A DNA stretch of 64,000 nt, taken from positions 28,729,419-28,793,418 of the forward strand of contig OZ020486.1 in NCBI GenBank assembly GCA_963971405.1, read 5' to 3'. Origin of the DNA: Psococerastis gibbosa. Its lineage: Eukaryota; Arthropoda; Insecta; Psocodea; Psocidae. Positions 25,223-36,194 of this stretch are shown here, piece after piece (positions within the stretch are counted from its first letter, which is position 1; each line of letters begins with the position of its first letter). The translations under genes and the position numbers were made by a program. The notes under the pieces are model-generated. The model saw nothing but the letters and a program-made list of their open reading frames with translations. It did not search any database and had not been told where the DNA came from.

Positions 25223-27212
25223 GAGCATCAACTATGCATCGTTGTCAGCTCAGTAGCAAGGTCGCATACACGAAACTCACTTTAATTATTAATTTTATAC
25301 AGCAGATTACTAATCCCTTTCACAGAACCCCCGCCAGAAACTTCCCCCCCCCCCCTAACAGAAAATGTACCCCCCGTGCAGGTAGGTATCATCAGGGGCC
25401 ATTCATTACCCTAATGATGCAACAAATGGGTTCCAAGAAACGTAAATGACACGCGCCCTCAGATCACCAGGCCCCCTACCTTCTGATGGATGAACCAAGG
25501 GGAATTTTTATTATTTTTCTTTTTTTAGCAGAAAGTAGCAATGGAATATTTTTTTTAGATTTTTTGTAGCTTGTGCTGTTGCCCTGTCGATTTCTCGAAC
25601 TACTTTATTTCAGGTAGTTTTCCATAAAGCTTTTAATGACAATAACATTTGCAATAAAAGTTACTGCCAACTTTAGCCCGAGGTTATTTTAAAACTAAAT
25701 TTACAAAGAAGCTGGCTGTGCATATTGGCAAAACCTGGATCGTCTGGTAGTTTAAATTTTTTTATTTAATTGAATATCTATCCAAATAGTAGAGGAGCGT
25801 TTGGCACATAGTACTCCTACCTTTATAATTGCACACATGATGATTATGATGATATGATTGTGTGTTAAATTCAAACTAGATAACTCGATAACACGGACAT
25901 TGCAAAGACCTTTAGCAATTTAGCTTTGGCACTGCTAAGAAAATATAGAAAATGGAATCGTACATTAGCTAAAATATACCATTTCTTCCTTTAAATTGGC
26001 ATAATTGGCACATATGACCAATAATGAGACATAGAGCAAACAAAATTGAAATTTTGATACGTGAGCACATGAATTATTGGCCCCTTTGTTTGAATAATGG
26101 TCTATAGGTACTGTATTAGAGAGCTGTCTGTATGCAAGTTAAAATGTATGAGAGTCAGTGCAGTAAAACTGGCTGCAATCTGTGTAATTTATAGGGGTAG
26201 TTTATGTACCGGATCCTTTCCCTCAGTATTTGGCTTCATTCCACAACCTCAGGTCATTCATTCCACAATTAGTTCGAAATTGGTTTCTAAATTTGGCAAA
26301 AATATCGCTTTTTTGGCGGGCAGGTATTTCGGATCTATTGGAACTCGAGATACACTCACTAAAACGGAGAATTCTGTGAAATCGTAGTAACCGAAATGTG
26401 AAACACAACTCGTTAATACTGTGCAAACCTCATGTTTTTACTATATTGTTAAAATTAATATGTTTACAGTTTTCGCCTTGTTTACAGCATGTAAAGGTGC
26501 ATTCTATTAAGTAATCTGAGAACTTCACAAAAGCATGAGGGCACTTGAGTTTTTTTGTGAAATTCGACCTCCATTTTTTCTATTTAACCAAATTCCATAC
26601 CTAGGGTCAATCTGTGTATGCAACAGCTACATGCGACATACCAAAATGTAGAGGAACACTTGTTCTTTCTACTAATTGCCCAGTGATTGCTCTACTATCG
26701 ATAATTTGACTTTGTACACCTGTAAGGTTTTACCCCTTCGGTTGACAATTAAACACAACATGTCATCTACTAGACCGAGCCGTAATCGGATTTTCCGCTT
26801 GAGCTGGCCGATGGTGCGGGGTGGCCATCTTTTTCAAACCAATTACTCCGGTCGTAATTGGAGACGCTATCTCCGCGTGTATGTTTAGGTCTGCCTGGAT
26901 GCCAGTGCTGGAGATAGGGCCTCACCCCATCTATCCCCAGCTCCCTCTCGTCATTAGCAGTCAAAACCATTTAGTTCTACTTGTTCGTTTTCTATTTGAT
27001 CCTTCATTCTTCCTTCCAAATGTAACTACTGGTATTGAGGAGGATATGCCTATCTATTTTTTGCCGAGTCTTAACTTATTTCGTAGAGTCGTTCCCATAC
27101 TAACAACTATAACAATGTCAATGGCAAGCATGTCTGAGTCATTGACTCGTATCTGTACTTGGTTAAGTTGGTTAATTCAAGCTTTTGTCTGTTTCATTGC
27201 GTTAATGGTAAG
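25223..27212. other. Intergenic DNA
   Basis: No repeat recognised. Open frames at 26821-27243 (+) and 26770-26970 (-) overlap and neither shows a known domain. Confidence 0.45.
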
Positions 27213-27365
27213 CTTGACTCAGCTTGTCCATTATCACTTGTAGCCGGTGTAGGTTGACATCGAAAACGTATACCAGTTTGCCAATGGCCAAAAATACATA
27301 AGGAAACAATACAAATAATGTCCGAAATCCGTCGTTGGCATTGGACAAGGGACCTATGGGCTACT
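27213..27365 (+). repeat. Dispersed repeat R4, copy 2
   Basis: Holds TGTCCATTATCACTTGTAG and CCAGTTTGCCAATGGCC. It ends in GGGCTACTA like copy 1. Confidence 0.5.
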
Positions 27366-27431
27366 ATCAGGAGGTTTGGGTTCACAAATAGTCCTTAAAA
27401 AAAAAAAAAACAACAACAACAACAACAACAA

Positions 27432-27590
27432 CATTACACTTGCCCATTGGCACTTGTAGTTGCTTGTAGTTGGTGTGGGTTGACATCGAGGAGTAAACCA
27501 GTTTGCCAAAGACACTAGAAATTCATTCGGTAACAGCACCAATTATGTCCGCGAAAACGGTGGGATCGTGGACAGGGCCTGTTAGAATTC
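27432..27590 (+). repeat. Dispersed repeat R4, copy 3, after an A/CAA tract
   Basis: An A-run and a (CAA)n tract (27396-27432) separate it from copy 2. GTGTGGGTTGACATCGAGGA is conserved. Confidence 0.5.
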
Positions 27591-27652
27591 AATATAATGT
27601 GCAGGAACACGCAATAGAGGTAAGATAATGTAAAGCCGTAGAATTAATATAA

Positions 27653-27658
27653 TTTATT
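27653..27658 (-). terminator. Poly(A) signal AATAAA of the PPPCL-repeat gene
   Basis: AATAAA on the minus strand, about 36-41 bases after the stop codon, in the usual position for a very short 3' untranslated region. Confidence 0.55.
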
Positions 27659-27693
27659 AAACATACTAGTATACGTTATTAAATTAAAAGTAC

Positions 27694-28694
27694 TTAACAA
27701 CAACAAGGGGGTGGAGGAATCCCAATAATTGGCGGCAAAGGAGGCAAACAAATCGGTGGTTGAGGTGGGCCAAAGCTTGGGAAGCAGGGAAGACATGGGG
27801 GTGGTAGACACGGTGGTGGGAGGCAGGGAGGTGGGAGGCAGGGAGGAGGTAGACACGGTGGTGGGAGGCAGGGTGGCGGTAGACACGGCGGTGGGAAGCA
27901 GGGAGGAGGCAGACAGGGTGGTGGTAGACACGGCGGTGGGAGGCAGGGAGGAGGCAGACACGGCGGTGGGAGGCAGGGAGGAGGCAGACACGGTGGTGGG
28001 AGGCAGGGTGGTGGTGGTGGTAGACACGGCGGTGGGAAGCAGGGAGGAGGCAGACAGGGTGGTGGTAGGCACGGCGGTGGGAGACAAGGTGGTGGGAGGC
28101 AGGGTGGAGGTAGACACGGCGGTGGGAGGCAGGGTGGAGGTAGACACAGCTGTGGGCTCCAACAGGGCGATGAGAGCTAAAAAAAAAAAAATTTATACAA
28201 ATATTTGCTCAACGGGTAGTTTAGTATTAATCTTAACCTGGGATTAAAAAATTTAAACAACATAATTTTTGAATGGAAAGTGCTATTCAAAATTGTTTTG
28301 TTTACATTTTCAACCCCCCAGATTAAGTCAATATTAAACGGCATAGTAGGCCCGCTGAAGATTACTAAGTTATTCCTGAGTTCTCAATAATTTATTTCGA
28401 ATATTTCATATGCATTTTCGTTTGGGGAATACTTATCTCAATCCAACTTTAGAATTCCAGTAGGGTATATATTTATATATTATATATTATTTAAATAGAT
28501 TGCATATGAGGCGTGTTGCCACTTTTGGCTTCCCCGTAAGTAAAAAAATTCTGTGTTGTATCGATTTAACTTGCAATCACTAATATTTTATCTACTTAAT
28601 TATAAAATAATAAAAAAATTAATCTTACCACACTACTGCTTGAAAATAGGGCTAACGCCAAAAATAACATTTTCCTGCCGTAGCTGGTCGACAT
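27694..28694 (-). CDS. Secreted Pro/Cys/Leu pentapeptide-repeat protein, two exons
   Basis: Gene model on the minus strand. Exon 1 runs 28694 or 28670 to 28629, exon 2 runs 28176 to the TAA at 27694-27696, and the intron 28177-28628 is GT-AG in phase 0. Exon 1 has two in-frame ATGs. The second (28670, AAA before ATG) begins MLFLALALFSSSSV, a typical signal-peptide core; the first adds MSTSYGRK. An in-frame TGA lies just upstream. The donor reads GTG|GTAAGA and the acceptor is a run of 13 T followed by AG. Exon 2 reads LSSPCWSPQLCL, then 23 consecutive pentads PPPCL (two have F for L, one has two extra P), then a tail ending GIPPPPCCC and stop. The protein is 174 or 182 residues. No frameshift or stop interrupts the repeat, and differences between repeat units are silent here (TGC/TGT, CTC/CTA/CTG, CCN). 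I do not recognise the family. A secreted structural, cuticular or adhesive protein, disulfide-linked through its regularly spaced cysteines, is inference. Confidence 0.72.
27802..28153. repeat. Coding minisatellite with 15-base basic unit
   Basis: G-rich (plus) / C-rich (minus) tandem repeat built from 15-base units, often arranged as 30-base pairs. It is the pentad array of the PPPCL gene. Unit length is always a multiple of three and no unit breaks the minus-strand frame. Confidence 0.9.
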
Positions 28695-28782
28695 GTCTCA
28701 AGGAATAACAACTAATTAATAAATTATGTTATCCTTTGACTAAGATGACCACGAAGTGATAGCTCTACACAAGATGCGCTCA

Positions 28783-28791
28783 CCTTTTATA
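28783..28791 (-). promoter_or_regulatory. TATA box of the PPPCL-repeat gene
   Basis: TATAAAAGG on the minus strand. About 34 bases further on (near 28757) lies TCACTT, close to an arthropod-type initiator, which would leave an untranslated leader of roughly 60-90 bases before the first ATGs. Spacing and strand fit the gene model, but the transcription start is inferred. Confidence 0.55.
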
Positions 28792-29075
28792 CGTCAAAAC
28801 ACTTAGCAATGTTTAATGTTTGGCCCAACGTAGTGCAACAGGCCATGAATTGTTTTGTTGGTTTGCCTAATATTGTTGATAATTAATAAAACAAAGGGTC
28901 ACTATACTGTGCAATTGTATCAATGAAATCACCAAAATCAACGAAATTTGTTTCAGGCAGGTATACCGACTACTGTCCATGGCTCAGGCCTGTCAATTAA
29001 GAGCAAATGAAAAACACCCTTAAAATATTCATGAATAAGCTTAAAAGACACCTCATCTTCTTCTTTAGTTTCAAT

Positions 29076-29303
29076 CTAACGATTGGTTTGCAGCAAATCT
29101 TTCCACCTCCTTCTCCACTCTTCCCTGTCTTGGGCTGTTCCCTTTAGTTCCAAGTAGGTTCTGCATCTCATACCTTTCTTGAGGTCTTCTGTGTACGCCT
29201 TCCTTGGTCTCCCTCTTGCATTGGTGCCTTCGATTGTGCCTTCTATTATGGTGCTTAGGAGTCCTTCTTGTCTGATCAGGTGACCCATTCATTTTGCTCT
29301 TCT
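29076..29303 (-). pseudogene. LINE ORF2 C-terminal relic
   Basis: The minus strand reads RRAK-stop-MGHLIRQEG, then IIEGTIEGTNARGRPRKAY and AQDREEWRR. This is the familiar end of non-LTR retrotransposon reverse-transcriptase proteins (K-M/W-GH-hR-EGL then IEG-R-GRPR). The codon before MGH, normally Trp, is TGA, so it is dead. Confidence 0.7.
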
Positions 29304-29400
29304 CACCGAAATGGAGGTAATTAGGGATCTTTTATCGTTTATCCTTTGAAGACACATAGATACCTAAATTAAAACACGTACTCTCTAACCCATTACTGAT

Positions 29401-29636
29401 GCCGGCCGCCTTACCAAGTTGAATCCAGCGGACCAGAGAAGGTTCAAAGATGCAGATAACTTGGTAGTGTGCACAGTACCGGTAGGGAAACATGGTAGGA
29501 CTTGTCCTGGTCACCTCCGAACTAATCGTGTGACTTCACAGTGTTTCCCAAGTGGTTCGGAATCCACTATAATCAGGAGGTCCCCTGTCCTAAGGGCCTA
29601 CACCGTGGCCTGGGACTGTGTCCAACCATACTACTA
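29401..29636 (+). mobile_element. SINE family 2-like insertion with 16-bp target duplication
   Basis: Flanked by CTAACCCATTACTGAT at 29385-29400 and 29637-29652. It contains a B-box-like GGTTCGGAATCC (29552-29563) and ends in a (TAC) tail. Its 3' part recurs in reverse at 31507-31548. The head is not a clear tRNA, so the SINE class is inferred. Confidence 0.65.
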
Positions 29637-29744
29637 CTAACCCATTACTGATACATACATAACCAACCAAACTACTAACAATAAAGACTTTATTACATAT
29701 TACATATTACTATATTATATAGTACCTATATACCTAGTTATAGA

Positions 29745-29795
29745 CCATGATGATCGCAAATCATCAATAGAAGAGGCATTAGAGAAGAAGTAGAC
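29745..29795 (+). repeat. SINE-like 3' module (GATGATCGC...AGAAGAGG)
   Basis: CATGATGATCGCAAATCATC and AATAGAAGAGGCATTAGAGA recur at 34008-34056 and 36730-36776. At 36655 the module is linked to a tRNA-like head. Confidence 0.5.
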
Positions 29796-30205
29796 TTGTA
29801 GCCTAATAACAACAACAACAACAATTTTTCACATTCATTTAAATTCGAGGAAGCTGGGGTAGGAAACATTTTCCAAGTCGCAGAGCGCAATTTGACTTCA
29901 ATAAATAAGGAGAGAGAGGATGGGAACGGGGAAAACAGGGTTATGGTAAGCCAGATAACCATTAAGAAGCTGCTTACATAGCATCAGTAAGCATTACCCC
30001 TCACAGCATAATACGCAACATGAATTAAAAATTACTACTATACATTCATATTTGGAAAGAAGAGGTTTCCTCATATTGCATATCACAGTAACACAGTAGA
30101 GTTACTAATAATGGTAATTAATACGAAAGTAAAATTTGTCAATGGATCCAGGATCATTTTTAGATGCATTTTACATATCTTAAAGCCTGAGGTGTGGGAG
30201 ACATT

Positions 30206-30424
30206 TTAACAAGACGGGGACACTCACACCTACAACACGAGGCAACGGGGAGACCTTGTAAGGCCAGCGCCACGCATAGCCAAGTGTGAGCGACTGGATC
30301 CTATACTACAAGGTAGAAAACTCCGGATTGCGAGAGCGGCGAGAAATGCTTCTAACTTCCCTAAATTGCTTAGAAACCATCTCTTAGAGAAAGCTTTCTA
30401 CACTGTCACTGAGACACTAGCACA
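30206..30424 (+). pseudogene. LINE 3' end, copy 1
   Basis: Open frame HTYNTRQRGDLV, PRIAKCERLDPILQGRKLRI and NFPKLLRNHLLEKAFYTVTE, then stop. The HxYNTR box and terminal FY motif mark the C-terminus of a CR1/L2-like ORF2. About 130 bases of 3' UTR match the copy at 31157. Confidence 0.65.
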
Positions 30425-31156
30425 ATGAAATGACAATGACGGAACTACCTGATTTTGACGATTTTATTTTATACTTTCTTGTACTTGTATTGTAGTACAA
30501 TAGTATATAATAATAATAGAAAAATTAAATAAAAAATAAAAAAATAACTAGTAGATTCCTAATTCTTCCAACATTTTCTTAGCTCCCCCTTCTATCGAGA
30601 ATTATTCTCTATACATTAAGCAATAAGCATTATATTGAATAACATAACGATAACCATGGTGAACCTCTGCTATTGACTATAGCTCTATAGAGCAGCTGGC
30701 ACGTCTTAAGGTGTTGTGTGAGCAATGCTGGTCCATACTATTAATACTATGAATTAAAGTATCATTATTTACCTTAGCTAAAAATCCGAGAGTGTTATTA
30801 AAACATGAATGATGATCGAGATTTTCTTACCTGAAAATAATTAGAAAATTTTAATTCCATCCAGATTTAATATAATTCAACAATATTTTCTGACCTTATC
30901 TGCCAAAGCTTGCCGACGCCCTATACCTGCTTACTTACAAAGTACCTAGCCTTTTTATATTACTGTAGTGTATAATACCGCCGCACACTGAAATAAAGCA
31001 TTCATCCATACAGAAAACTGCTAGACCTGCTTTAAGAGGAAATCAGACACCCCCACGACGCGTTTTTTAAAGTCAAATGTCTAAAAGATATCGATCATAG
31101 AGCCATAAGGGAGAGTGGAATTAGAAGAAATATGCCTCTACATTTTGATAGATAGT

Positions 31157-31384
31157 ACAGATTGAATTGAGAGCGGCGAGAAATGCTATACTAACTTCCT
31201 TAAATTGCTTAGAAACCATCTCTTAGAGAAAGCTTTATACACTGTCACTGAGGGACTAGCACAATGAGAATGACAGAACTACTGATTTTGACGATTTTAC
31301 TTTATAATTTCTTGTCAATTACTTGTTGATTACTTGTACTGTATAATTTAACAGAAATATATATTTTATTTATTTATTTATTTA
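31157..31384 (+). pseudogene. LINE 3' end, copy 2, with ATTT tail
   Basis: Direct repeat of 30312-30495 (AGAGCGGCGAGAAATGCT, AAATTGCTTAGAAACCATCT) with a frame-disrupting insertion, ending in (ATTT)n at 31362-31384. It sits inside MITE T2. Confidence 0.65.
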
Positions 31385-31506
31385 GCCGGCACTAGTTTGC
31401 CAGTTTTCAAACGTGTGAAAAATGCAAGGTTTGGTAAGACCCACCCTTTAAAAACTGTATTGGCTGCATACTATGAATAAAAATATAGAGGAAGTAGTAG
31501 TAGTAA

Positions 31507-31548
31507 GTTTTGGGATGGTCCCAGGCCACGGTGAGGGCCCACAGGACA
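31507..31548 (-). repeat. Fragment of the 29401 SINE-like element
   Basis: GTCCCAGGCCACGGTGAGGG matches the 3' part of 29401-29636 in reverse. Confidence 0.5.
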
Positions 31549-32772
31549 CAATGTAGTTGAACATTTCTTCTACTTCATTTATGGCTCCATGATCGATATT
31601 TCATGAGAACTTTGACTTTGCACAAAAAAGAGAAATGGGGGTGTCCGATTTGCTCTTAAGAGTAATTTGTAGTCAAGCCGTTATAGTCACATACTTGGCC
31701 CACACGCTGCACGACCTTTGCTACCACCACCACCACCACCACCCCTGATCGAGCATGCGGACGTGACCCGAGTTTCCAAACAACTGGACACCCACCCCTT
31801 TTATCTTAATGATTTTTGTATTGTAAAGTTGCGTCCTGGCTATGCATATAAAGCCACAATGCAAAGCTGTAAAGGTTTTAGGATACTGTGGACGCTATCA
31901 AAGAGACCGTGAGATTGGCAGTCTCTGTGAAGGGAGGAAATTCATTATGTAGTGTGGACGGCACGTAATTCCCATTTCCGATGCCTTCGCTAATGCGAGT
32001 GCTCATTGTGTATTGTGTCTGTTTCTAATTTGCCCTGCTTTTAACTATACTTTAGCTTTAGTACAAGTGTGAACGCAGCATAACCTAGGCCCAAAAAACT
32101 GAAAGAAAGAAAATTGTCTTTATTTTCCATACGGTCAAATTTTGAGCCTTTCTCTCACAACTAACCCAGCTGTTTCAATTATGATATACTGTATATCAAA
32201 ATATAGAAATGTTTCATAGTTGTTTTGACAATATATAATCTATTGTATCTCAGAATATGCATTGTATTTCCACGGTAATTTCTGTACTTTTTGCCTGTCT
32301 AATTTAGGTGTCAGAGGCATTTGGCGAAGATATAATTTCGTAAGCAGATGTAAGAAATAGAAAGGGTGAATAAAAGCTAGAAAATGCCTCCCTTTAGTAG
32401 TCTCTCACTTCACTGTGAGAAGTAGCTCTTTTATGAACAGCGAGTTATACCCGTACATGAGCGAAAGCGGCTAGCGAGGCTGCAGGGGCACTGTTTGGCT
32501 TTAAAGCGGAAGGCTTTCTCTCGAAAGCCGGAAGAAAGCCGCGGTGCAGGATTTCCTCTAAAATATGACTTACCATCTTTCACGATAAGATAAAATACCA
32601 AAGGGGCATTTATAAATGGAAGATACAAATAATATCCAACAAAGCCTAATACATTTAAATAATTTAATTACTAAATGGAGAGTAAGTCAAGTAAAATGTG
32701 TAGGACATGGGTGTTGAGAAAAAGTAGGCAAATTTTTTTTGACCCTCTGCTATCAAATAGTAGCCTACTACT

Positions 32773-32930
32773 AAGGGCGGTTCCCACCCTCGCTTGAAAA
32801 GTCTCTATTGAAAGATTCTTTTGCTTTTTGAAAATGTTAAGGAATACTTCACGGTGCTGCCATGCTATGAAAAGTGGTGGTGCCGTCCACTATTCTTTAC
32901 CGATACTTTTCAAGCGACAGTGGTAGTAGG
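32773..32930. mobile_element. Foldback element, possible extra member of the variable-arm family
   Basis: GGGCGGTTCCCACC at the left resembles the common end of the 35642 family. The arms CTCGCTTGAAAAGT / ACTTTTCAAGCGACAG are mirrored, but no GTAGCAGAC core is present. Confidence 0.45.
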
Positions 32931-33074
32931 AATATATAACAATAATTAAATTCCTTTGGCGACCCATGCACTCCAAGGACGTTTTAGTCGGTCGCAAATA
33001 ATGTGCGGTTTGTCCTCGGCAGCCTAGGCACTGACACTAAGGTACCAAGAACGCATTTGAGTAAACAACAGTAG

Positions 33075-33230
33075 ACTCGACTGAGCCCATCAGCCCAGAG
33101 GTCAATGTAGGGTGAACCGAGTTTGAGTCCCGGTCGTGGAAATATATCGAGCCGCGAAGCGTCAAGCTGGGTTACTATGCGAGGCGCGAACCTACTGAGA
33201 AAAGGGAAACCCTGCAAGGCGGCGCGAATG
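33075..33230 (+). repeat. Possible tRNA-derived SINE fragment
   Basis: A B-box-like GAGTTTGAGTCCCGG follows a weak A-box-like region. Single copy in this window, so weak. Confidence 0.25.
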
Positions 33231-33624
33231 CCTTGTATTTTAATTTCTGTAAATGTTGTGGAAATTTAGGGGCGATACTGATCCGCACTTCGCGGGAAAG
33301 CATCTTATAATAGAGTAATGTGGGAGCATTAAACATTGAATTGGTGCCCTGCCAAGAATATAAAGCTCACCAGATTGCTCATTTAAACAAGCAAACAGTT
33401 TGTGCTGCTGTAGGCTGAGCTGCCCTTCTTAAAGTGTGAATCCTTTACTATTTGGGGGCAAAAAAGACCTATGCTTATTGCTTGCATTGAGCTTTGAAGA
33501 CTTGATGTTGAGATTAACATTTTATTTTTCCTCCAACATTCAGCGACCAGCAGTCTATAGGTGTCTCCGGCAATGTTAGTTGTCAGCTGAGCATAATACT
33601 ACGTGATATAATTATTTTTTGCAA

Positions 33625-33880
33625 GAGTTGAGCTGCAGGCTTCTAGCGGAGTCGCAGGTAGCGGATAGCGAAAAGGCCACCTGGCTATCTGCAAATATAA
33701 CGAATAAGTAGCTTCCAACGAAGCAGAGGCATAATCGGAGGGTGTGGCGGCATGTCTGGTGGTGCAGACTTGTCTAGAAAAAGTCACAGTAGCCCAAGGA
33801 TGACTATGGAACGGGGCCGCCACTAAATAAGCAACCACTACTAGAGTACTCTTTTGTTGGGAAACCACTGCATTAATATT
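33625..33880 (+). repeat. Dispersed repeat R5, copy 2
   Basis: Second copy of the 22311 repeat, with a small internal deletion relative to it. Confidence 0.6.
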
Positions 33881-34007
33881 CGATAGTATAGTCAGCATTC
33901 GATACTCTACAGTATACTGCCATTATTATAAGACAGGCATTCATTCTACGATACATACTTGACTTCCATTTGGGGAGCCTGAAGTAAGGTATCTACGTGT
34001 CTACAAT

Positions 34008-34056
34008 TGCCATGATGATCGCCAATCTTCGATAGAAGAGGTATTCCAAGAAGAAT
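34008..34056 (+). repeat. SINE-like 3' module, second copy
   Basis: CATGATGATCGCCAATCTTC followed by GATAGAAGAGGTATT. Confidence 0.5.
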
Positions 34057-34660
34057 TATTTCTTACTTACTGTATATACTTATATAGTACAAGATAAAGT
34101 GACACATTTCAAAAAATTGCAAAATTGAGTTATTTATACAAAAATGTTGAGGAAAATACAGCGAATTTTATGAATGTAGTGTCACATATCTAGTTTAATT
34201 TGTGTCCATAAGATAGCGTTTTGTCACTGATCCATTGTCAAGTTTGACTATTTCGGGTTTGGCAATACTGACATAATTCGGAATGTGCTCCAGGCGTTGA
34301 CGTGGTAATTACACTTCTCTTTCAAGTAAACTGTCACATCTCGAAAGTATTAAGTGCCTCGATAGTACTACAAGTAAAAACTAAAAAATGGTCAGAACTA
34401 AAATTTGAATTATCTCAAAAGTCAATATTTAGAAATGTGTCACTTTTCTCTTGCATGAGCGAATTGTATCTGTTTGCAAGATTCCCCAGTGGACTACCTG
34501 CGTAGTCACGTAAGCACGTATTACTCTTTTCATACTTTATTTCTCTTAATCAAATACGTTAACAGATTTCTTCCTAAATGACGGTAGTATGGATAAATGC
34601 ATCGATTCCCACTTTATTCCATTTTCCTACACTTGTTCTTTCTATTATAATTATATATTA

Positions 34661-34800
34661 GGGGCAAATTCCACCGACCTCGATAGCGATAGTGATACTG
34701 ATATTGACGAGGTAGCAGACATTAAAGACAGTCTAAAAATGTCTGCTACCATGTCAATATCAGTATCACTATCACTATCGAGGTCGGTGGAATTTGCGCC
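34661..34800. mobile_element. Variable-arm foldback 1 (140 bp)
   Basis: A near-perfect hairpin: ~60-base arms starting GGGGCAAATTCCACCGACCT, then a core GGTAGCAGACATTAAAGAC and its mirror. Arm-specific DNA is built of GATA/GATACT-like words. TTA and TAA flank it. 3-bp TWA targets suggest PIF/Harbinger, not proven. Confidence 0.8.
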
Positions 34801-35641
34801 TAAGACTAATAGCCATCAGTTGAAGCAACTTCTGATGGGTGGACCAGCACAAGGCAAAAGGCAAAATTTCAACATTACATCCTGATTGGAAGAGACGACT
34901 TTGACAAGTATAGGAGAAAGCTTTTAATCAAGCTCATGCAAATCTGAAGTGAAATGGGCAAAATGAAAAACCCACAAAGGGGTCAGCGTAATGACCATTA
35001 GCAGAAAATGAAAAGCAAAAGCCAGCCAACAAAGCCATCGTCCATTTTGCTCTTCCAACCAATATTTTAGTTGAAAAATGGCAATTTCAATACAAAGCGC
35101 TCTTCTTCAATAATGCAGCAGCAACAAAAATTAAAGAATGGCCCGAGTGTTGACACTGCACTGCTGATGCTGTTGAAAGGGTGCATGCAGCTATTTTTCC
35201 ACATTTCCTGAAAACCACACATTTAAACATTTATAGAATTATCTACAAATGTATTGTACACTGTACCCTATGGTGCTGCAATTAATTAATAAATAAATAA
35301 TAATAAATAAATAAATTAACAAGCAATGAAAACTTTCTAATCAACGCAATATCAAAAACATAAAACCAATCAGGTCTAGAGTTCTATACAGGAGAGATGG
35401 GACATTCACTCTCACTTAAATACTTCTTTTTTCTTAAGGTGCTAGCTTTTTGTCGTAGAAGGCGTGGAAGGTGGCAACCGAAATTTTTTAAAAAAATTGG
35501 AGGGGGCGATTCTAATCAGCATTCCACATAAGCTAAGCAAAGAGTAGGAAACAACGAAGTGTTATGGTCGGTGGCCAATCAAAATGCCACCAGTATACAG
35601 TATAACTAGGATTTACGAACTATGGCACGCTATCTAGGTAA

Positions 35642-36019
35642 GGCGCCCATTCCACCGACCGGCTAGGGATATTTACAAAAACGGTGACGTGGTAGCAGAC
35701 ATTCAAGACTTAGTTGGCGTTTCCACCAACCTCACATTGCAGAATGCAAATGACATTGACGGAAATTAGAATTTTTCTTTTTATAGAAATCTATTAAAAT
35801 GTTTGTACTTAACATATCCCATGACGCCATTTTTTAATTTTAGATTGTTTGTGATTTTACTGTATGAGCATTGATCAATTTTAACTATGGCATAGACGAA
35901 AATAAACATTTCCGTCAATTCTGCAATGCGAGGTCGGTGGAAACCCCGCCTGTCTTGAATGTCTGCTACCACGTCACTGTTTTTGTAAATAGCCCTAGCC
36001 GGTCGGTGGAATGGGCGCC
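35642..36019. mobile_element. Variable-arm foldback 2, composite with a nested foldback (378 bp)
   Basis: Outer arms GGCGCCCATTCCACCGACCG with core GTGGTAGCAGACATTCAAGA, mirrored at 36019. Inside the hairpin loop lies a second foldback whose arms contain TTTCCACCAACCTC / GAGGTCGGTGGAAA and ATTGCAGAATGC. TAA flanks both ends. Confidence 0.8.
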
Positions 36020-36194
36020 TAAGGCATTAAAAACTATGAATTTCAAAACTTCAGAAGCGTTCTTCACTTCGTTTTTAAATAAACATTGCTTGCTTGCTGG
36101 TTAATCACTCCAAGTGAAATTAATGTTATAAAATAGGATATTTTTTAACCTGAGAAGCAGAAAGTTATTTAAAAGGCTTAACAGCCATATGGCA

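Larger units (their letters stand above)
31032..31659. mobile_element. TTAA-bounded foldback MITE (T2) interrupted by retroelement pieces
   Basis: The left arm 31032-31150 (TTAAGAGGAAATCAGACACC, CGATCATAGAGCCATAA) is mirrored by 31549-31659. The space between holds a LINE relic and a SINE fragment. Confidence 0.65.

Noticed and set aside
26770..27243. 140-codon plus frame and an overlapping 66-codon minus frame ending SSSGKSDYGSV
   Set aside because: No recognised domain and no convincing splice or promoter context. Kept as unannotated because the minus frame has mildly coding-like composition.
27700..28160. Plus-strand glycine-rich frame (GGGRHGGGRQ repeats)
   Set aside because: Interrupted by a TGA at about 27760. 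Unit differences swap His and Gln, and there is no start region or splice site. The minus-strand model explains the same DNA better.
27644..28162. 172-codon Thr/Ser/Pro-rich frame (minus) and the 172-codon Val/Gly/Arg frame (plus) across the minisatellite
   Set aside because: Shadow frames of the PPPCL exon. Repeat-unit differences change residues in these frames, and neither has a signal peptide or splice support.
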